Positions 1 through 9,268 of a DNA stretch of 64,000 nucleotides are shown here, piece by piece. Each line of letters opens with the position of its first letter. The first letter of the stretch is position 1. This DNA is from Atopobium sp034113385 (GTDB taxonomy: Bacteria; Actinomycetota; Coriobacteriia; Coriobacteriales; Atopobiaceae). Where the stretch lies: the NCBI RefSeq assembly GCF_034113385.1, contig NZ_JAXEXL010000002.1:62001-126000 (forward strand), written 5' to 3'. Both the position numbers and the translations under genes were made by a program. A model generated the notes under the pieces. It was not told the DNA's origin and searched no databases. It saw only the letters and a program-made list of their open reading frames with translations.

Positions 1-794
1 GCGGCAGAAAATACAATGCGAGTAACGTTGTTGAGGCGTTTTTTGACTTCTGACTCAAGGTAGGAGGCAATTTCTGCAGAATTGGAAACGCAAATGCCTA
101 CAACAACGTGCGAGAAGTTCTTGGCGTGCTTCTCTACAAACTTCAGCTCTTCCTCTATGGCCTTCTCAAAGCCACGCGCTTTTTTAACGGGTGTGTACAT
201 GCCTTCAGGGTCACATGTAATAACAGGCTTGATGTTAAGTATGGTGCCCAAACGGTATGTTGCTTCAGAAATACGACCACCTTTACGCAGGTAGGATAAG
301 GTTTTGGTGCAAAACCAAAGGCGCGTATCGCTTACGAGTTGCTCACACTTGGACACAATGTCATTAAGCTCCAGGCCTTTCTCGGCAAGGAGTGTGGCGG
401 CCTGAACAATTAAGCCAGCACCAAGGCCAATATTCTTGGTATCAATCACGTGTACGGCAAAATCATTTACCTGAGACGCAATGAGGCGTACGGTTTGATT
501 GGTGGAGGACAAGCCACTGGAAATGGTCACAAAAATTGCCTGGTTATACCCATCATCTTTAGCTTTTTGCAGAGCCGTTAAGATGCTATGGGGGCTGGGA
601 AGCGATGTTGTGGGAATCTCTTCATCAAAGCGCGCAATAACCTCTTCAGAGCTAATGGTAACCGTGGACTCATAGGAACTGCCATCAGAATAACTAATGG
701 TAAGTGGCACAATTCGTATGTCATGCTCGCGCGCAAAGGTGGTACCTGTGTCAGTACCGGAGTCGGTAAGAATTGCAATTCGCTGGCTGTTCAT
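1..794 (-). CDS. DegV family fatty-acid-binding protein (3' end outside window)
   Basis: The frame opens at an ATG read leftward from 794 and runs off the window edge, so 264 codons are visible and the C-terminus is missing. The start reads MNSQRIAILTDSGTDT, the typical DegV opening, with the conserved TDSG motif. A second family signature lies further in, in the segment around FVTISSGLSSTNQTVR and the stretch KTLSYLRKGGRIS. DegV proteins are two-domain cytosolic proteins that bind a fatty acid; in Firmicutes the FakB members present it to the kinase FakA for incorporation into phospholipid. No FakA is visible here. The gene is divergent from nhaA. The family is clear, the ligand unknown. Confidence 0.9.
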   Translation of the reverse strand, partial: MNSQRIAILTDSGTDTGTTFAREHDIRIVPLTISYSDGSSYESTVTISSEEVIARFDEEIPTTSLPSPHSILTALQKAKDDGYNQAIFVTISSGLSSTNQTVRLIASQVNDFAVHVIDTKNIGLGAGLIVQAATLLAEKGLELNDIVSKCEQLVSDTRLWFCTKTLSYLRKGGRISEATYRLGTILNIKPVITCDPEGMYTPVKKARGFEKAIEEELKFVEKHAKNFSHVVVGICVSNSAEIASYLESEVKKRLNNVTRIVFSA

Positions 795-958
795 GTGAGT
801 CCTTTCCAGCACTAATAAGAGCGTAAATCTTACATAAAGTATAGGCTATCCATTCTTGTGAAGTATTTCTACTTCAGACAAACGGTGTTGTGCAGTCAGT
901 CATGTGAGCGGGTATATTTTTTATAAACCTTTTTACCTACAACCCTAAAGGAGTATGT

Positions 959-2368
959 ATGGCCAATCGTTCTGGCAATCCCACTAAGCATGAAATGCCA
1001 AAGCGTTCGACCATTATTAGAGAGCCTGCTGTGGTAAGGCGCCTTGCTCGCAGTTCTCAAATAAGTAAGTTTGCGTCGGATGGTACCATCGCAGCAGCGG
1101 TTATGGTGTTTGCTGCATTGCTTGCGGTTATGGTGGCCAATTCAGCTTTGTTTGAGCCACTTCACCATATTTTTATGACACAAATCGGCGTCAAATTTGG
1201 TCATTTTGTTTTAACCATGTCCATTGAAGCCTTTGTGAATGATTTCCTCATGGCTATCTTTTTCTTGCTCGTGGGCATTGAGCTTAAATATGAGGTAACC
1301 GTTGGTGAGCTTCGTCGTCCTCGCCAGGCAGCGCTTCCTATGTTGGCCGCTGTTGGTGGCGTAGCAATTCCTGCACTTATCTTTATTGCCTTTAATTGGG
1401 GAGGTCAGCAGCATGGCTGGGCTATTCCCATTGCTACAGATATTGCTTTTGCGCTTGGTGTTATGTCACTTTTGGGCGATAAGATTGCTGCAGAGACCAA
1501 AGTGTTTTTTCAGACGCTTGCCATTGCAGATGACATTTTGGCCATTGTGGTCATAGCTCTGTTCTATGGTCACAGTCCCTCTATCTTTTGGATGGCTGCT
1601 TCGGGCGTAGCCATTCTTATTCTATGGGGCCTCAACCGAGCACGTATTTACACCGTTAAGCCCTACATTATTGTTGGCTTGCTGCTCTGGGCGTGTATGT
1701 ATAAGTCCGGTATCCATGCTACGTTGGCTGGTGTCATTCTGGCATTCTTTTTGCCTGCAAAATCTGACATTCGTTTGAGCGCATTGCGCGATTGGCTTAA
1801 TGGTCAGGCTCGCAAATTAGATGATGTTTACGATGACGAGTCCCATGTTTTGGGCCAGCATAGCTTTACTAAAAATGCCGAGAAGGTCGAGCATGTTTTG
1901 CATCATGTCACGCCACCACTGGTTCGTGTGGAGCGAGAGATTTCAGTACCAGTAAACTTTATTATTTTGCCGCTGTTTGCTTTTGTAAACGCTCAGATTC
2001 GTCTTGTTGGGGCAGATTTTGGTGCCATTGTTGCAGACCCCGTTGCTTTAGGTGCGTTCTTTGGCGCTGTATTGGGTAAGCCTTTGGGCATCATTGGGGT
2101 TACATGGGTGCTTGTTACGCTGGGATTCTCAAAGTTGCCCAAGCATGTAAGTTGGGATCAGGTGATTGCTGTGGGCATTATGGGCGGTATGGGCTTTACT
2201 ATGTCCATCCTTATTGCGGGCATGGCTTTCCGCAGCGCAGATGAGGTATTGGCAGCAAAGTGCGCCATTTTGCTAGGCAGTGTTATTGCGGGCGTTGTGG
2301 GCATCTTGTTTGTGCGCGTGCATGACGCTATAGCGCACAGAGCGCTTGCAAAAACAACTGAGGATTAA
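959..2368 (+). CDS. nhaA: Na+/H+ antiporter NhaA
   Basis: A 469-residue polytopic membrane protein of the NhaA family, which exchanges cytoplasmic Na+ for external H+ to control sodium and pH. The signature AIADDILAIVVIALFY carries the adjacent Asp pair that corresponds to the ion-binding Asp163-Asp164 of E. coli NhaA. It is longer than the E. coli protein (about 390) because of a basic N-terminal tail of roughly 35 residues and a hydrophilic insert around residues 280-325 rich in D, E, H and K. The ATG at 959 follows AAAGGAG at 948-954, a good SD. The gene stands alone, divergent from the DegV gene and convergent with the small gene at 2393. Confidence 0.95.
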   Translation: MANRSGNPTKHEMPKRSTIIREPAVVRRLARSSQISKFASDGTIAAAVMVFAALLAVMVANSALFEPLHHIFMTQIGVKFGHFVLTMSIEAFVNDFLMAIFFLLVGIELKYEVTVGELRRPRQAALPMLAAVGGVAIPALIFIAFNWGGQQHGWAIPIATDIAFALGVMSLLGDKIAAETKVFFQTLAIADDILAIVVIALFYGHSPSIFWMAASGVAILILWGLNRARIYTVKPYIIVGLLLWACMYKSGIHATLAGVILAFFLPAKSDIRLSALRDWLNGQARKLDDVYDDESHVLGQHSFTKNAEKVEHVLHHVTPPLVRVEREISVPVNFIILPLFAFVNAQIRLVGADFGAIVADPVALGAFFGAVLGKPLGIIGVTWVLVTLGFSKLPKHVSWDQVIAVGIMGGMGFTMSILIAGMAFRSADEVLAAKCAILLGSVIAGVVGILFVRVHDAIAHRALAKTTED

Positions 2369-2392
2369 CTAAGGATTAGTTGCTTGCGTTAG

Positions 2393-2638
2393 CTAGCTTA
2401 CCGTCCCATATACATAGCCCCAACCATGAGCAGTAATAATGGAGTTGAGCTGGTCACACAAACGTGCGCGACGATAGTTGCCCGTAGGCACCAGCTCAAC
2501 AACCTCCATAAGGTCGCTCGAGAGGTCGTTCATTTCGGCACGAACAACTAGGTCTACATGGGAAACGACTTCATCAGTTGCATACAGTTCATCAACTAAA
2601 CGCTGCAGTTCACCATAGTCTTGTGCTTGCGTGTTCAT
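2393..2638 (-). CDS. Small conserved-looking protein of unknown function (81 aa)
   Basis: I do not recognise this product. The frame could start further upstream at 2722, but the ATG at 2638 follows a strong SD (AAGGAG about 4 bases upstream on the minus strand), giving an 81-residue acidic protein without membrane segments. The first part is rich in Asp, Glu and Leu (QRLVDELYATDEVVSHVDLV) and probably helical. The last 35 residues include a basic stretch (NYRRARLCDQLN) and end in GWGYVYGTVS. It is divergent from the aspartate aminotransferase gene and convergent with nhaA. It has a good SD, but the coding claim rests on that and on frame length only. Confidence 0.6.
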   Translation of the reverse strand: MNTQAQDYGELQRLVDELYATDEVVSHVDLVVRAEMNDLSSDLMEVVELVPTGNYRRARLCDQLNSIITAHGWGYVYGTVS

Positions 2639-2754
2639 GCGACTCCTTACATCACTCATATGAATATAGGCATAGTACCCAATACAGTCCGACAATTGTG
2701 GGATAGTAAGAAGGTACATCATGGATGCACATCACATTGGCGTTTGGAGCAATC

Positions 2755-4044
2755 GTGTCAAATTATTATCAGTCACTTACGGACAGCCAACTTGACCTCG
2801 AGCTTGCTGTGCTTGAGCAACAGATTTCTGAGTTTCGTAGCAAAAATTTGACCTTAGACATGGCGCGCGGCAAGCCTCATTCTGATCAGGTGGATTTGTC
2901 TCGTCCCCTGTTGGATATGTTGTCTTCTTCCGCAGATTTTATCGATAAGGGCGTGGATGCTGCAAATTATGGGTGTCCCGAGGGCTTGCCTTCAGCACGG
3001 CAGTTAGCAGCAGAGCTTTTAGGCGTTGCTCCCAATAGGGTATTGGTGGGAGATTCTGCCAGCTTAAGCATTATGTATGACGTTATAGACAACGCATTTA
3101 CGCGTGGCATTGGTGGCTGTGAACCCTGGTATAAGCAGGGTAAGGTTACGTTTTTGTGCCCGAGTCCTGGCTATGATCGTCACTTTGCTTTAACAGCATC
3201 TTTTGGCATTCAAAATGTGCCTATAGAGCTTGGCGAAGACGGACCTAACATGGATGAGGTGTGCCGTCTGGTAGAGACGGATGCATCTGTTAAAGGTATT
3301 TGGTGTGTACCAAAATATGCCAATCCAACAGGCATTACCTACTCTGATGAAGTAGTTCGGCGGTTTGCATCACTCAAGCCTGCAGCACCAGACTTTAGGG
3401 TGTATTGGGACAACGCCTATTGCGTGCATGATTTAGTGGAACCACACGACGAGCTTCTTAACATTTTTGATGCCTTGGAAGAAGCGGGCACTACCAATCT
3501 TGTATATGAGTTTGCGTCCACGTCAAAGATTACCATCCCCGGTGCGGGCATGTCTTGGGTTGCTGCCTCAGATGACGATATTGCAGAGCTTGCAGCTGCG
3601 TTTTCCTTCCATCGCGTCTGTCCTAATAAGATGGTTCAGTTGGCACATGTACGCTTTTTACAAGATGCTCAACATGTAACTGAGCATATGAAAAAACATG
3701 CAGCGCTTGCGAGGCCACGGTTTGAATTGGTATGTTCCAAGTTAGAAGCAGGGTTAGGTACATTAGGGATTGCAAGCTGGACTCGTCCTCAGGGCGGATA
3801 CTTCATTAGTTTTGATGGTCCTGTGGGTTCAGCTCAGGCCATTGTTTCACTTGCAGCAGAGCTGGGCGTCAAGATGACAAGCGCTGGGGCTACGTGGCCC
3901 TATGGTAAGGATCCGCGCGATACCAACATTCGTATTGCTCCCACGTTTCCATCTATGGAGGAATTGAGTCAAGCGCTTGATGTTTTTATCGTCTGTGTTA
4001 AATACAGTGCTGCTCGTTTGGAAAAACAAAGCCGTCAAGCGTAG
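2755..4044 (+). CDS. Aspartate aminotransferase, C. glutamicum AspT type (class I PLP enzyme)
   Basis: A 429-residue PLP-dependent aminotransferase resembling the subgroup of aspartate aminotransferases known from Corynebacterium (Pfam Asp_aminotransf). It should interconvert aspartate plus 2-oxoglutarate with oxaloacetate plus glutamate. Landmarks are LDMARGKP near residue 34, GDSASLSIMYDVI, CPSPGYDRHF, VPKYANPTG, VYWDNAYCVHD with the PLP-ring Asp and Tyr, and FASTSKITIPGAG with the Schiff-base Lys. The frame opens at 2725, but the GTG at 2755 has GGAG 5 bases upstream and gives an N-terminus whose length agrees with the corynebacterial protein as I remember it, so I place the start there. 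The 2725 ATG remains possible. Confidence 0.88.
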   Translation: MSNYYQSLTDSQLDLELAVLEQQISEFRSKNLTLDMARGKPHSDQVDLSRPLLDMLSSSADFIDKGVDAANYGCPEGLPSARQLAAELLGVAPNRVLVGDSASLSIMYDVIDNAFTRGIGGCEPWYKQGKVTFLCPSPGYDRHFALTASFGIQNVPIELGEDGPNMDEVCRLVETDASVKGIWCVPKYANPTGITYSDEVVRRFASLKPAAPDFRVYWDNAYCVHDLVEPHDELLNIFDALEEAGTTNLVYEFASTSKITIPGAGMSWVAASDDDIAELAAAFSFHRVCPNKMVQLAHVRFLQDAQHVTEHMKKHAALARPRFELVCSKLEAGLGTLGIASWTRPQGGYFISFDGPVGSAQAIVSLAAELGVKMTSAGATWPYGKDPRDTNIRIAPTFPSMEELSQALDVFIVCVKYSAARLEKQSRQA

Positions 4045-4134
4045 CCTATAAAGACTTCTGTAAAATAAAAAACTGTCACTTTATATAGAGTGCTCTGAAG
4101 GTATATTACATTTTGATTCCACGAAGGGTTGGTT

Positions 4135-4896
4135 ATGGCAAAGAAGAAGCAAAAAACGGCGCGTGAGCGGTTTACCGTTATTGTCGTTGCTATCCTTGCA
4201 GTTCTGATGGTGTTGTCCATTTTGCTGCCCTCATTGTCGTCCATCTTCATGGCAAGTGCGCAAAAAAATACGGCATCATCTGCGCAGGCTTCGGCAGGAG
4301 CAAGCGGTGCCTCTGGTGCTGCTAAGTCTTTGTCTGATGTGGACAACAAATACGGCAAGCTGGTAGAAACCTACAAAGCTACCCTCACATCCGATGCTAA
4401 TAATCTGGCTGCTCTTCTTAACTTAGGAAACAGCTATATGGCTTGGGCAGGGGCGGCTACTTCCTTTGCTACAGATGATGCAGGCAAGACGAAGGTAACA
4501 GATTTGTACAAGCAGGCCATGGATGCTTACGACAAGTACTTGGCGCTTAATGATTCCGCGGACGTTCGTGTCCGTCGTACCATGGCTCAGTATTATTCTG
4601 GGGATACGGATGGTGCGCTTGCAGCTATGGAGTCCTACACTGCAGGTGCTGGTAAAGAGTACGGTCCCGCCTGGGCATATCTAGGCTTGATGTATCAGAC
4701 TGCTGGTACTACAGATAAGGCAAAGGCAGCCTATACTTCTGCAATTTCTATTGATGCAAACAACACATATGGCGCAAAAGCTTTTGCACAAAACCAGCTT
4801 GCTAGTTTAGAAAACGCCTCTGCTAACAAGCAAACTACTAACTCAAATACTACGAATCAAAGCTTGCAGAGCCTTTTAGGAAGCTCGTCTCAGTAA
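4135..4896 (+). CDS. Membrane-anchored TPR-repeat protein
   Basis: A 253-residue protein with a basic N-terminus (AKKKQKTARERF), one transmembrane segment at about residues 16-38, an Ala/Ser/Gly-rich linker, and a soluble domain with tetratricopeptide-like repeats: LAALLNLGNSYMAWAG, YKQAMDAYDKYLALN, and AYLGLMYQTAGTTDKAKAAY. The tail is Asn/Ser/Gln-rich. Such proteins act as extracytoplasmic scaffolds; the partner is unknown. The ATG at 4135 is preferred over the TTG at 4129 because GAAGGG ends 6 bases before it. It lies 21 bases before the STAS gene and just upstream of tatA and tatC, so it is probably co-transcribed with them. Confidence 0.8.
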   Translation: MAKKKQKTARERFTVIVVAILAVLMVLSILLPSLSSIFMASAQKNTASSAQASAGASGASGAAKSLSDVDNKYGKLVETYKATLTSDANNLAALLNLGNSYMAWAGAATSFATDDAGKTKVTDLYKQAMDAYDKYLALNDSADVRVRRTMAQYYSGDTDGALAAMESYTAGAGKEYGPAWAYLGLMYQTAGTTDKAKAAYTSAISIDANNTYGAKAFAQNQLASLENASANKQTTNSNTTNQSLQSLLGSSSQ

Positions 4897-4917
4897 GCAA
4901 GTTTGGAAGGACACACT

Positions 4918-5232
4918 ATGGACCTCTTGGTTACAACACAAACCACAACGTCTGGCTCTCTTATCAAAGTAACAGGCGAGGTAGATGTATCTTGTGCAGA
5001 TACACTTCGGAGCGCTCTTGCTGCCGCATTGGAAGATGGAGCTACTCAGATTACCGTTGATCTTTCTGAGGTAAGCTATATCGACTCTACTGGTATTGGT
5101 GTATTGGTTGGAGCTGCACATAAGGCTGCTGAGCAAAATGGCATGCTGTCAGTTACTCACCCTCAAAAAAATGTTGCGCGCGTACTTGCTTTGCTTGGCG
5201 TAGACTCTGAGCTTAACGTAGTACTGGACTAG
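4918..5232 (+). CDS. STAS-domain protein (anti-sigma factor antagonist-like)
   Basis: A 104-residue single STAS domain of the SpoIIAA/RsbV type. The motif VSYIDSTGIGVLVGA holds the conserved Ser within DSTGIGVL that is phosphorylated by a partner anti-sigma kinase in characterised members. Such proteins release a sigma factor by binding its anti-sigma factor when unphosphorylated. No anti-sigma kinase, phosphatase or sigma factor lies next to it. The ATG at 4918 follows GGAAGG at 4905-4910; the TTG at 4903 would precede the SD and is rejected. It sits between a TPR protein and tatA, with its stop 10 bases before the tatA start, an unusual placement. Confidence 0.88.
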   Translation: MDLLVTTQTTTSGSLIKVTGEVDVSCADTLRSALAAALEDGATQITVDLSEVSYIDSTGIGVLVGAAHKAAEQNGMLSVTHPQKNVARVLALLGVDSELNVVLD

Positions 5233-5242
5233 GAGGAGTCGC

Positions 5243-5794
5243 GTGTTTGGTATTGGAGAGACAGAGCTTGTACTCATCTTGCTCTTTGGCTTCTTGCTGT
5301 TTGGACCAGATAAGTTACCTGGTATGGGCAGGACCATCGGGCGTGCCTTACGTCAATTTAGGACTGCACAAGATGGCGTAACCAAAGTTGTCCAGTCTGA
5401 AATTATTGATCCTATTAGCAAGAGTGCTGATGCAGATATGAGTTCTTCCATTGAGGATGAACTTGACGCAGATATTGATGCAGGCAAAAAGGAAACCTTT
5501 GCTCAAAAGAAAGCTCGTCTTGCTACAGAGGCTGCTGCCCAGAAGTCATCGGAGCATACTGCTGAGGTAACAACAGCTCATGCTGCTGCGGACGCTGCGC
5601 CTACCGATGGTGGGCAATCTGGAGAGGAAGCTGTTTCCAATAGTGAGCCGCAGCCTGAGTCTCCAGCAGCATCTGAATCAGAGATTTCTACCAGTGCCGC
5701 GTCTTTGTACGGTCTTACTACCACTGCAACACCTGCCGTAGTTGCCACAAAGAAGGATGCAAGCGATTCTGTAAAGGAGGAGGGGGACAAGTAG
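5243..5794 (+). CDS. tatA: Sec-independent translocase subunit TatA/TatB
   Basis: A 183-residue TatA/B-type protein: a short N-terminal transmembrane helix (ELVLILLFGFLLFG), the hinge FGPDKLPGMGRTIG, an amphipathic helix (RALRQFRTAQDG), then a long acidic and Ala/Ser-rich tail. The tail is longer than in TatA proper and closer to TatB length. It forms, with TatC, the machinery that exports folded twin-arginine proteins. The GTG at 5243 follows AGGAGG at 5231-5236. The frame ends in the sequence that carries a strong AAAGGAGG (5773-5780), yet the next recognisable start is the tatC ATG 41 bases later. Only one TatA/B gene is seen here. Confidence 0.9.
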   Translation: MFGIGETELVLILLFGFLLFGPDKLPGMGRTIGRALRQFRTAQDGVTKVVQSEIIDPISKSADADMSSSIEDELDADIDAGKKETFAQKKARLATEAAAQKSSEHTAEVTTAHAAADAAPTDGGQSGEEAVSNSEPQPESPAASESEISTSAASLYGLTTTATPAVVATKKDASDSVKEEGDK

Positions 5795-5820
5795 GCATCA
5801 GCCTTGACCCCGCATTAAGT

Positions 5821-6597
5821 ATGCCTATCGGACCAGCTCGCATGCCGCTGCTTGACCATCTGGGAGAGCTTCGTCGTCGCCTTACTATCATTGTTGTTTC
5901 AGTTATTATTGCAACGCTTGTGGTGTATGAAGCAACACCTACCATTGTTGATGTGCTTATCGATTCTGTACGTGAGTATATTCCTGGTGGGCAACTTGCT
6001 GTACTTACTGCTTTAGGTGGTTTTACCGTTCGTTTTAAAGTTGCTCTATATACGGGTATTGTTGTGTGTACGCCTATTATCATCTGGGAGATTCTGGCAT
6101 TTTTCTTGCCAGCACTTAAACCAAATGAGCGCAGGTGGGTTGTTCCTACCGTATTAGCAATGGTTGTATTGTTCTATCTTGGTATGGTTTTTTGCTACTT
6201 CATAGCCCTTCCTGCTGCTTTTGGTTGGTTGTATGAGCAGTCAAGCGCTCTTGCGCGTGTCATTCCTCAGGCTGAGGATTACATCAATGTTATTACTCTG
6301 ATGGAAACTGGCTTTGGTATTGCTTTTGAACTGCCACTGGTAGTGTTTTACCTTACGGCGCTCCATGCGGTTCCTTATGCAACCATGCGTGGTGGTTGGC
6401 GCTACGTATACGTTGGCCTCATGATTTTATCGGCTGTTGTAACACCAGATGCCTCACCCGTTACTATGGTATTGATGTTTGCAGCCCTCATTTCTTTGTA
6501 TGAGATTTCTTTGGCAGTGGCACGTCAAGTCATTATTATTCGTGATGGTAAACAAGCGCTTAGATGGACGCGCGAGGATTACGCTCATCGCGACTAG
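5821..6597 (+). CDS. tatC: Sec-independent translocase subunit TatC
   Basis: A 258-residue protein with six predicted membrane segments and the TatC opening MPLLDHLGELRRRL, which contains the conserved Glu and Arg of the cytoplasmic N-terminus that binds twin-arginine signal peptides. Other family landmarks are FTVRFKVALYTG and TPDASPVTMVLM near the C-terminus. It is the receptor of the Tat complex. The start is uncertain: the ATG at 5821 has no nearby SD, and the ATG at 5842 is an alternative that would still keep the signature. The strong SD inside the end of tatA lies too far upstream, so translational coupling to tatA is likely. Confidence 0.93.
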   Translation: MPIGPARMPLLDHLGELRRRLTIIVVSVIIATLVVYEATPTIVDVLIDSVREYIPGGQLAVLTALGGFTVRFKVALYTGIVVCTPIIIWEILAFFLPALKPNERRWVVPTVLAMVVLFYLGMVFCYFIALPAAFGWLYEQSSALARVIPQAEDYINVITLMETGFGIAFELPLVVFYLTALHAVPYATMRGGWRYVYVGLMILSAVVTPDASPVTMVLMFAALISLYEISLAVARQVIIIRDGKQALRWTREDYAHRD

Positions 6598-6688
6598 TGT
6601 TTACGAGTGCTCATCTTGCGGTTATGCTCATACCATAGCTTGTGATGAGCGAGTATAGAGTTGCTAATTACTTTAAAGGAGCATGCGA

Positions 6689-9268
6689 GTGAAGCTTGTA
6701 GTTGCAGAGAAAAACGATGCAGCCCAGCAAATCGCACGCCTGTTGTGTGATACGGGTAAGCCCAAGTCTGACAAGGTGTATAACACGCCGGTATACCGCT
6801 TTGAGCACGAAGGTGACGAGTGGGTAACCATTGGCTTGCGCGGTCATATTCTGGAGCCAAACTTTCCGCCAGAGATGCACTATCGTAAACGTGGCGGCTG
6901 GTTTGGTGTGACGGAAGAGGGGGAGATGCTCCCCTGTGAGGTTCCTCAGTCCCTTCCCACACCTCCTTTTGAGTCCAAGCGTCGTCCGTATCTAGCAGAT
7001 GGCATCTCTATTAAGTCATGGAATATTGCTTCATTGCCGTATTTAGTGTGGGCTCCTGTAGAAAAGCTTCCTGCCGAGAAGGAAATCATTCGTGCACTTA
7101 AAAATCTTGCCAAGAAAGCAGATTTTGTCATCATTGGCACAGACTTTGATCGTGAGGGAGAGCTTATTGGTTCGGATGCCCTTACTCAAATTCGTGAAGT
7201 TGCACCTCATGTTCCAGTAAGTCGTGCACGCTATTCTGCCTTTACCAAGCGTGAGATAGACCATGCGTTTAGTAATCTGGTAGAGCTTGATCAAGATCTT
7301 GCAGACGCAGGTGATTCTCGTCGTTACATAGATCTTATTTGGGGTGCCGTTTTAACGCGTTATCTTACCGTTGCTAAGCGCAGCGGGTTTGGTAATACAC
7401 GTTCCGCCGGTCGCGTGCAAACACCAACGCTGGCACTGGTTGTAGAGCGTGAACGTGAGCGTATGTCGTTCATTCCAGAAGATTATTGGGTGATTAACGG
7501 TATTGCCACGTCTGGCGATGATGAGTTTAAGATTGCTCATGCCAACAATCGCTTTACTAATGGTGATGACGCTCAGGCAGCATTTACTGCTTGTAATGGC
7601 GTAACACCTGGTACGGTGGTTGAGGTTATCAAGCGCGAACGTAAGTCTAATCCGCCTGCTCCCTTTAACACAACGTCTTTGCAAGCCGCAGCTGCAGCAG
7701 AAGGTATTTCTCCTGCACGTACCATGCGCTTAGCAGAGTCTTTATACATGGACGGTCTTATCAGCTATCCACGCGTAGATAATACCGTCTATCCGTCTTC
7801 GCTTGATTTGCGTGGTGTGGTTTTGGCACTTAAAAGCGTGCCAGCGTATGCGGATGCTTGTGACAGTATTTTGTCTGCTCCAAAGCTTCATCCAACGCGC
7901 GGCAAACAAGAAACTACTGACCATCCGCCCATTTATCCGACGGCTGCTGCAAATCCAGATGATTTACAGCCAGCAGAATGGAAGTTATACAACCTGATTG
8001 CCCGCCGCTTCTTGGCAACACTTATGGAACCTGCCGTTATTGAGGGTACCAAGTTCAAAATCACCATTGCAAATGAGCTGTTCCAGGCTTCTGGTGATGT
8101 GCTTAAGGTTGCTGGCTATCGTGGCGTATATCCCTTTGGCCTCAAAAAAGACGAGCAACTCCCTGCGCTCGAGAAGGGCGATGAGGTGAGCATTAAAAAG
8201 GTTGAGCTTGCTCAAAAGCAAACTGAGCCACCTGCACGTTATAGTCAGGGCAAACTCATTCAAGAGATGGAGCGCTTGGGTCTGGGCACTAAGTCTACAC
8301 GCGCCTCTATGATTGAACGTCTGTATGCAGTTAAGTATCTTAAAAATGACCCGGTAGAGCCCAGCCAACTTGGTATAGCTATCATTGATGCGTTGCAAAC
8401 ATACGCGCCTCACATTACGTCTCCTCAGATGACAAGCCAGCTTGAGCAGGATATGACCAAGGTTGCTGAGGGTGGTGACACTCAAAGTAGCGTGGTGAGC
8501 CATTCGCGCGCACTTCTCGCAGAAATGATGGAAGGCCTAATTGAGCATACTGAAGATTTGGGAGCGTCTATTTCGGATGCCGTAATGGCAGATGCTCGTG
8601 TGGGAACATGTCCTCAGTGCGGTAAGGACTTAGTGCTTAAGTCTTCTGCAAAGACGCGTGGTAGCTTTATTGGGTGTATGGGCTGGCCTGACTGTGATGT
8701 AACATTCCCTGTTCCTTCCAATGTGCGTATTGACGCTTTGGAAGGGTCCGCAGCTGTTTGCCCTGAGTGCGGAGCTCCGCGTATTAAGTGTCGCCCCTTT
8801 AGAGGTAAGGCATTTGAGGTGTGCGTAAATCCTGCATGCCCTACTAATCAAGAGCCTGACGTTGTGGTGGGCACCTGCCATGTGTGTGCCGAGCAGGGTC
8901 GTACAGGAGAGCTTATTGCTCACAAGTCCGAGAAGACCGGCAAACGTTTTATTCGTTGTACCAACTATGAAGACTGTGGAACGAGCTATCCATTGCCTGC
9001 TCGTGGTGAGCTACATGCTACTTCAGACCGTTGCCCTGATTGTGGCGCTCCCATGGTAGAGGTGCAAACAGCTCGTGGCCCTTGGAAGTTATGCCCCAAT
9101 CCTGAGTGTCCTTCTAAAGAGAAGAGCGCGCGTCGTAGTGTAAAACCTGTATCTAAGAAGACAGCTCCTAAAAAAACAACTACCAAGAAGACCGCTTCTA
9201 AAAAGACAAAAGCTCAGAAGACAGCCGCCAAAAAGGTGTCTGCAACTACGGTAAAGAAGTCCTCATAA
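6689..9268 (+). CDS. topA: Type IA DNA topoisomerase (topoisomerase I)
   Basis: An 859-residue type IA topoisomerase that relaxes negative supercoils. It has an N-terminal Toprim domain (KLVVAEKNDAA, then FVIIGTDFDREGELIG with the metal-binding acidic residues). The catalytic Tyr is in GLISYPRVDNTVYP near residue 350. Four C4 zinc-ribbon modules follow from about residue 640 (CPQCGKDL, CPECGAP, CHVCAEQ, CPDCGAP). The last 45 residues are an Ala/Lys/Thr-rich basic tail, probably for DNA contact. AAAGGAG at 6675-6681 is too close to the ATG at 6683, so the GTG at 6689 is the better start. The stop overlaps the tmk start by one base. Confidence 0.94.
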   Translation: MKLVVAEKNDAAQQIARLLCDTGKPKSDKVYNTPVYRFEHEGDEWVTIGLRGHILEPNFPPEMHYRKRGGWFGVTEEGEMLPCEVPQSLPTPPFESKRRPYLADGISIKSWNIASLPYLVWAPVEKLPAEKEIIRALKNLAKKADFVIIGTDFDREGELIGSDALTQIREVAPHVPVSRARYSAFTKREIDHAFSNLVELDQDLADAGDSRRYIDLIWGAVLTRYLTVAKRSGFGNTRSAGRVQTPTLALVVERERERMSFIPEDYWVINGIATSGDDEFKIAHANNRFTNGDDAQAAFTACNGVTPGTVVEVIKRERKSNPPAPFNTTSLQAAAAAEGISPARTMRLAESLYMDGLISYPRVDNTVYPSSLDLRGVVLALKSVPAYADACDSILSAPKLHPTRGKQETTDHPPIYPTAAANPDDLQPAEWKLYNLIARRFLATLMEPAVIEGTKFKITIANELFQASGDVLKVAGYRGVYPFGLKKDEQLPALEKGDEVSIKKVELAQKQTEPPARYSQGKLIQEMERLGLGTKSTRASMIERLYAVKYLKNDPVEPSQLGIAIIDALQTYAPHITSPQMTSQLEQDMTKVAEGGDTQSSVVSHSRALLAEMMEGLIEHTEDLGASISDAVMADARVGTCPQCGKDLVLKSSAKTRGSFIGCMGWPDCDVTFPVPSNVRIDALEGSAAVCPECGAPRIKCRPFRGKAFEVCVNPACPTNQEPDVVVGTCHVCAEQGRTGELIAHKSEKTGKRFIRCTNYEDCGTSYPLPARGELHATSDRCPDCGAPMVEVQTARGPWKLCPNPECPSKEKSARRSVKPVSKKTAPKKTTTKKTASKKTKAQKTAAKKVSATTVKKSS

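Noticed and set aside
2721..2795. 24-codon leader peptide overlapping the aspartate aminotransferase start
   Set aside because: It has a fair SD, but no amino-acid run or terminator suggests attenuation, and one short frame is expected by chance.
9130..9265. Repeat array or mobile-element end at the A/T-rich end of topA
   Set aside because: The repeated AAGAAGAC-like units simply encode the Lys/Thr/Ala tail of the topoisomerase and stay in frame.
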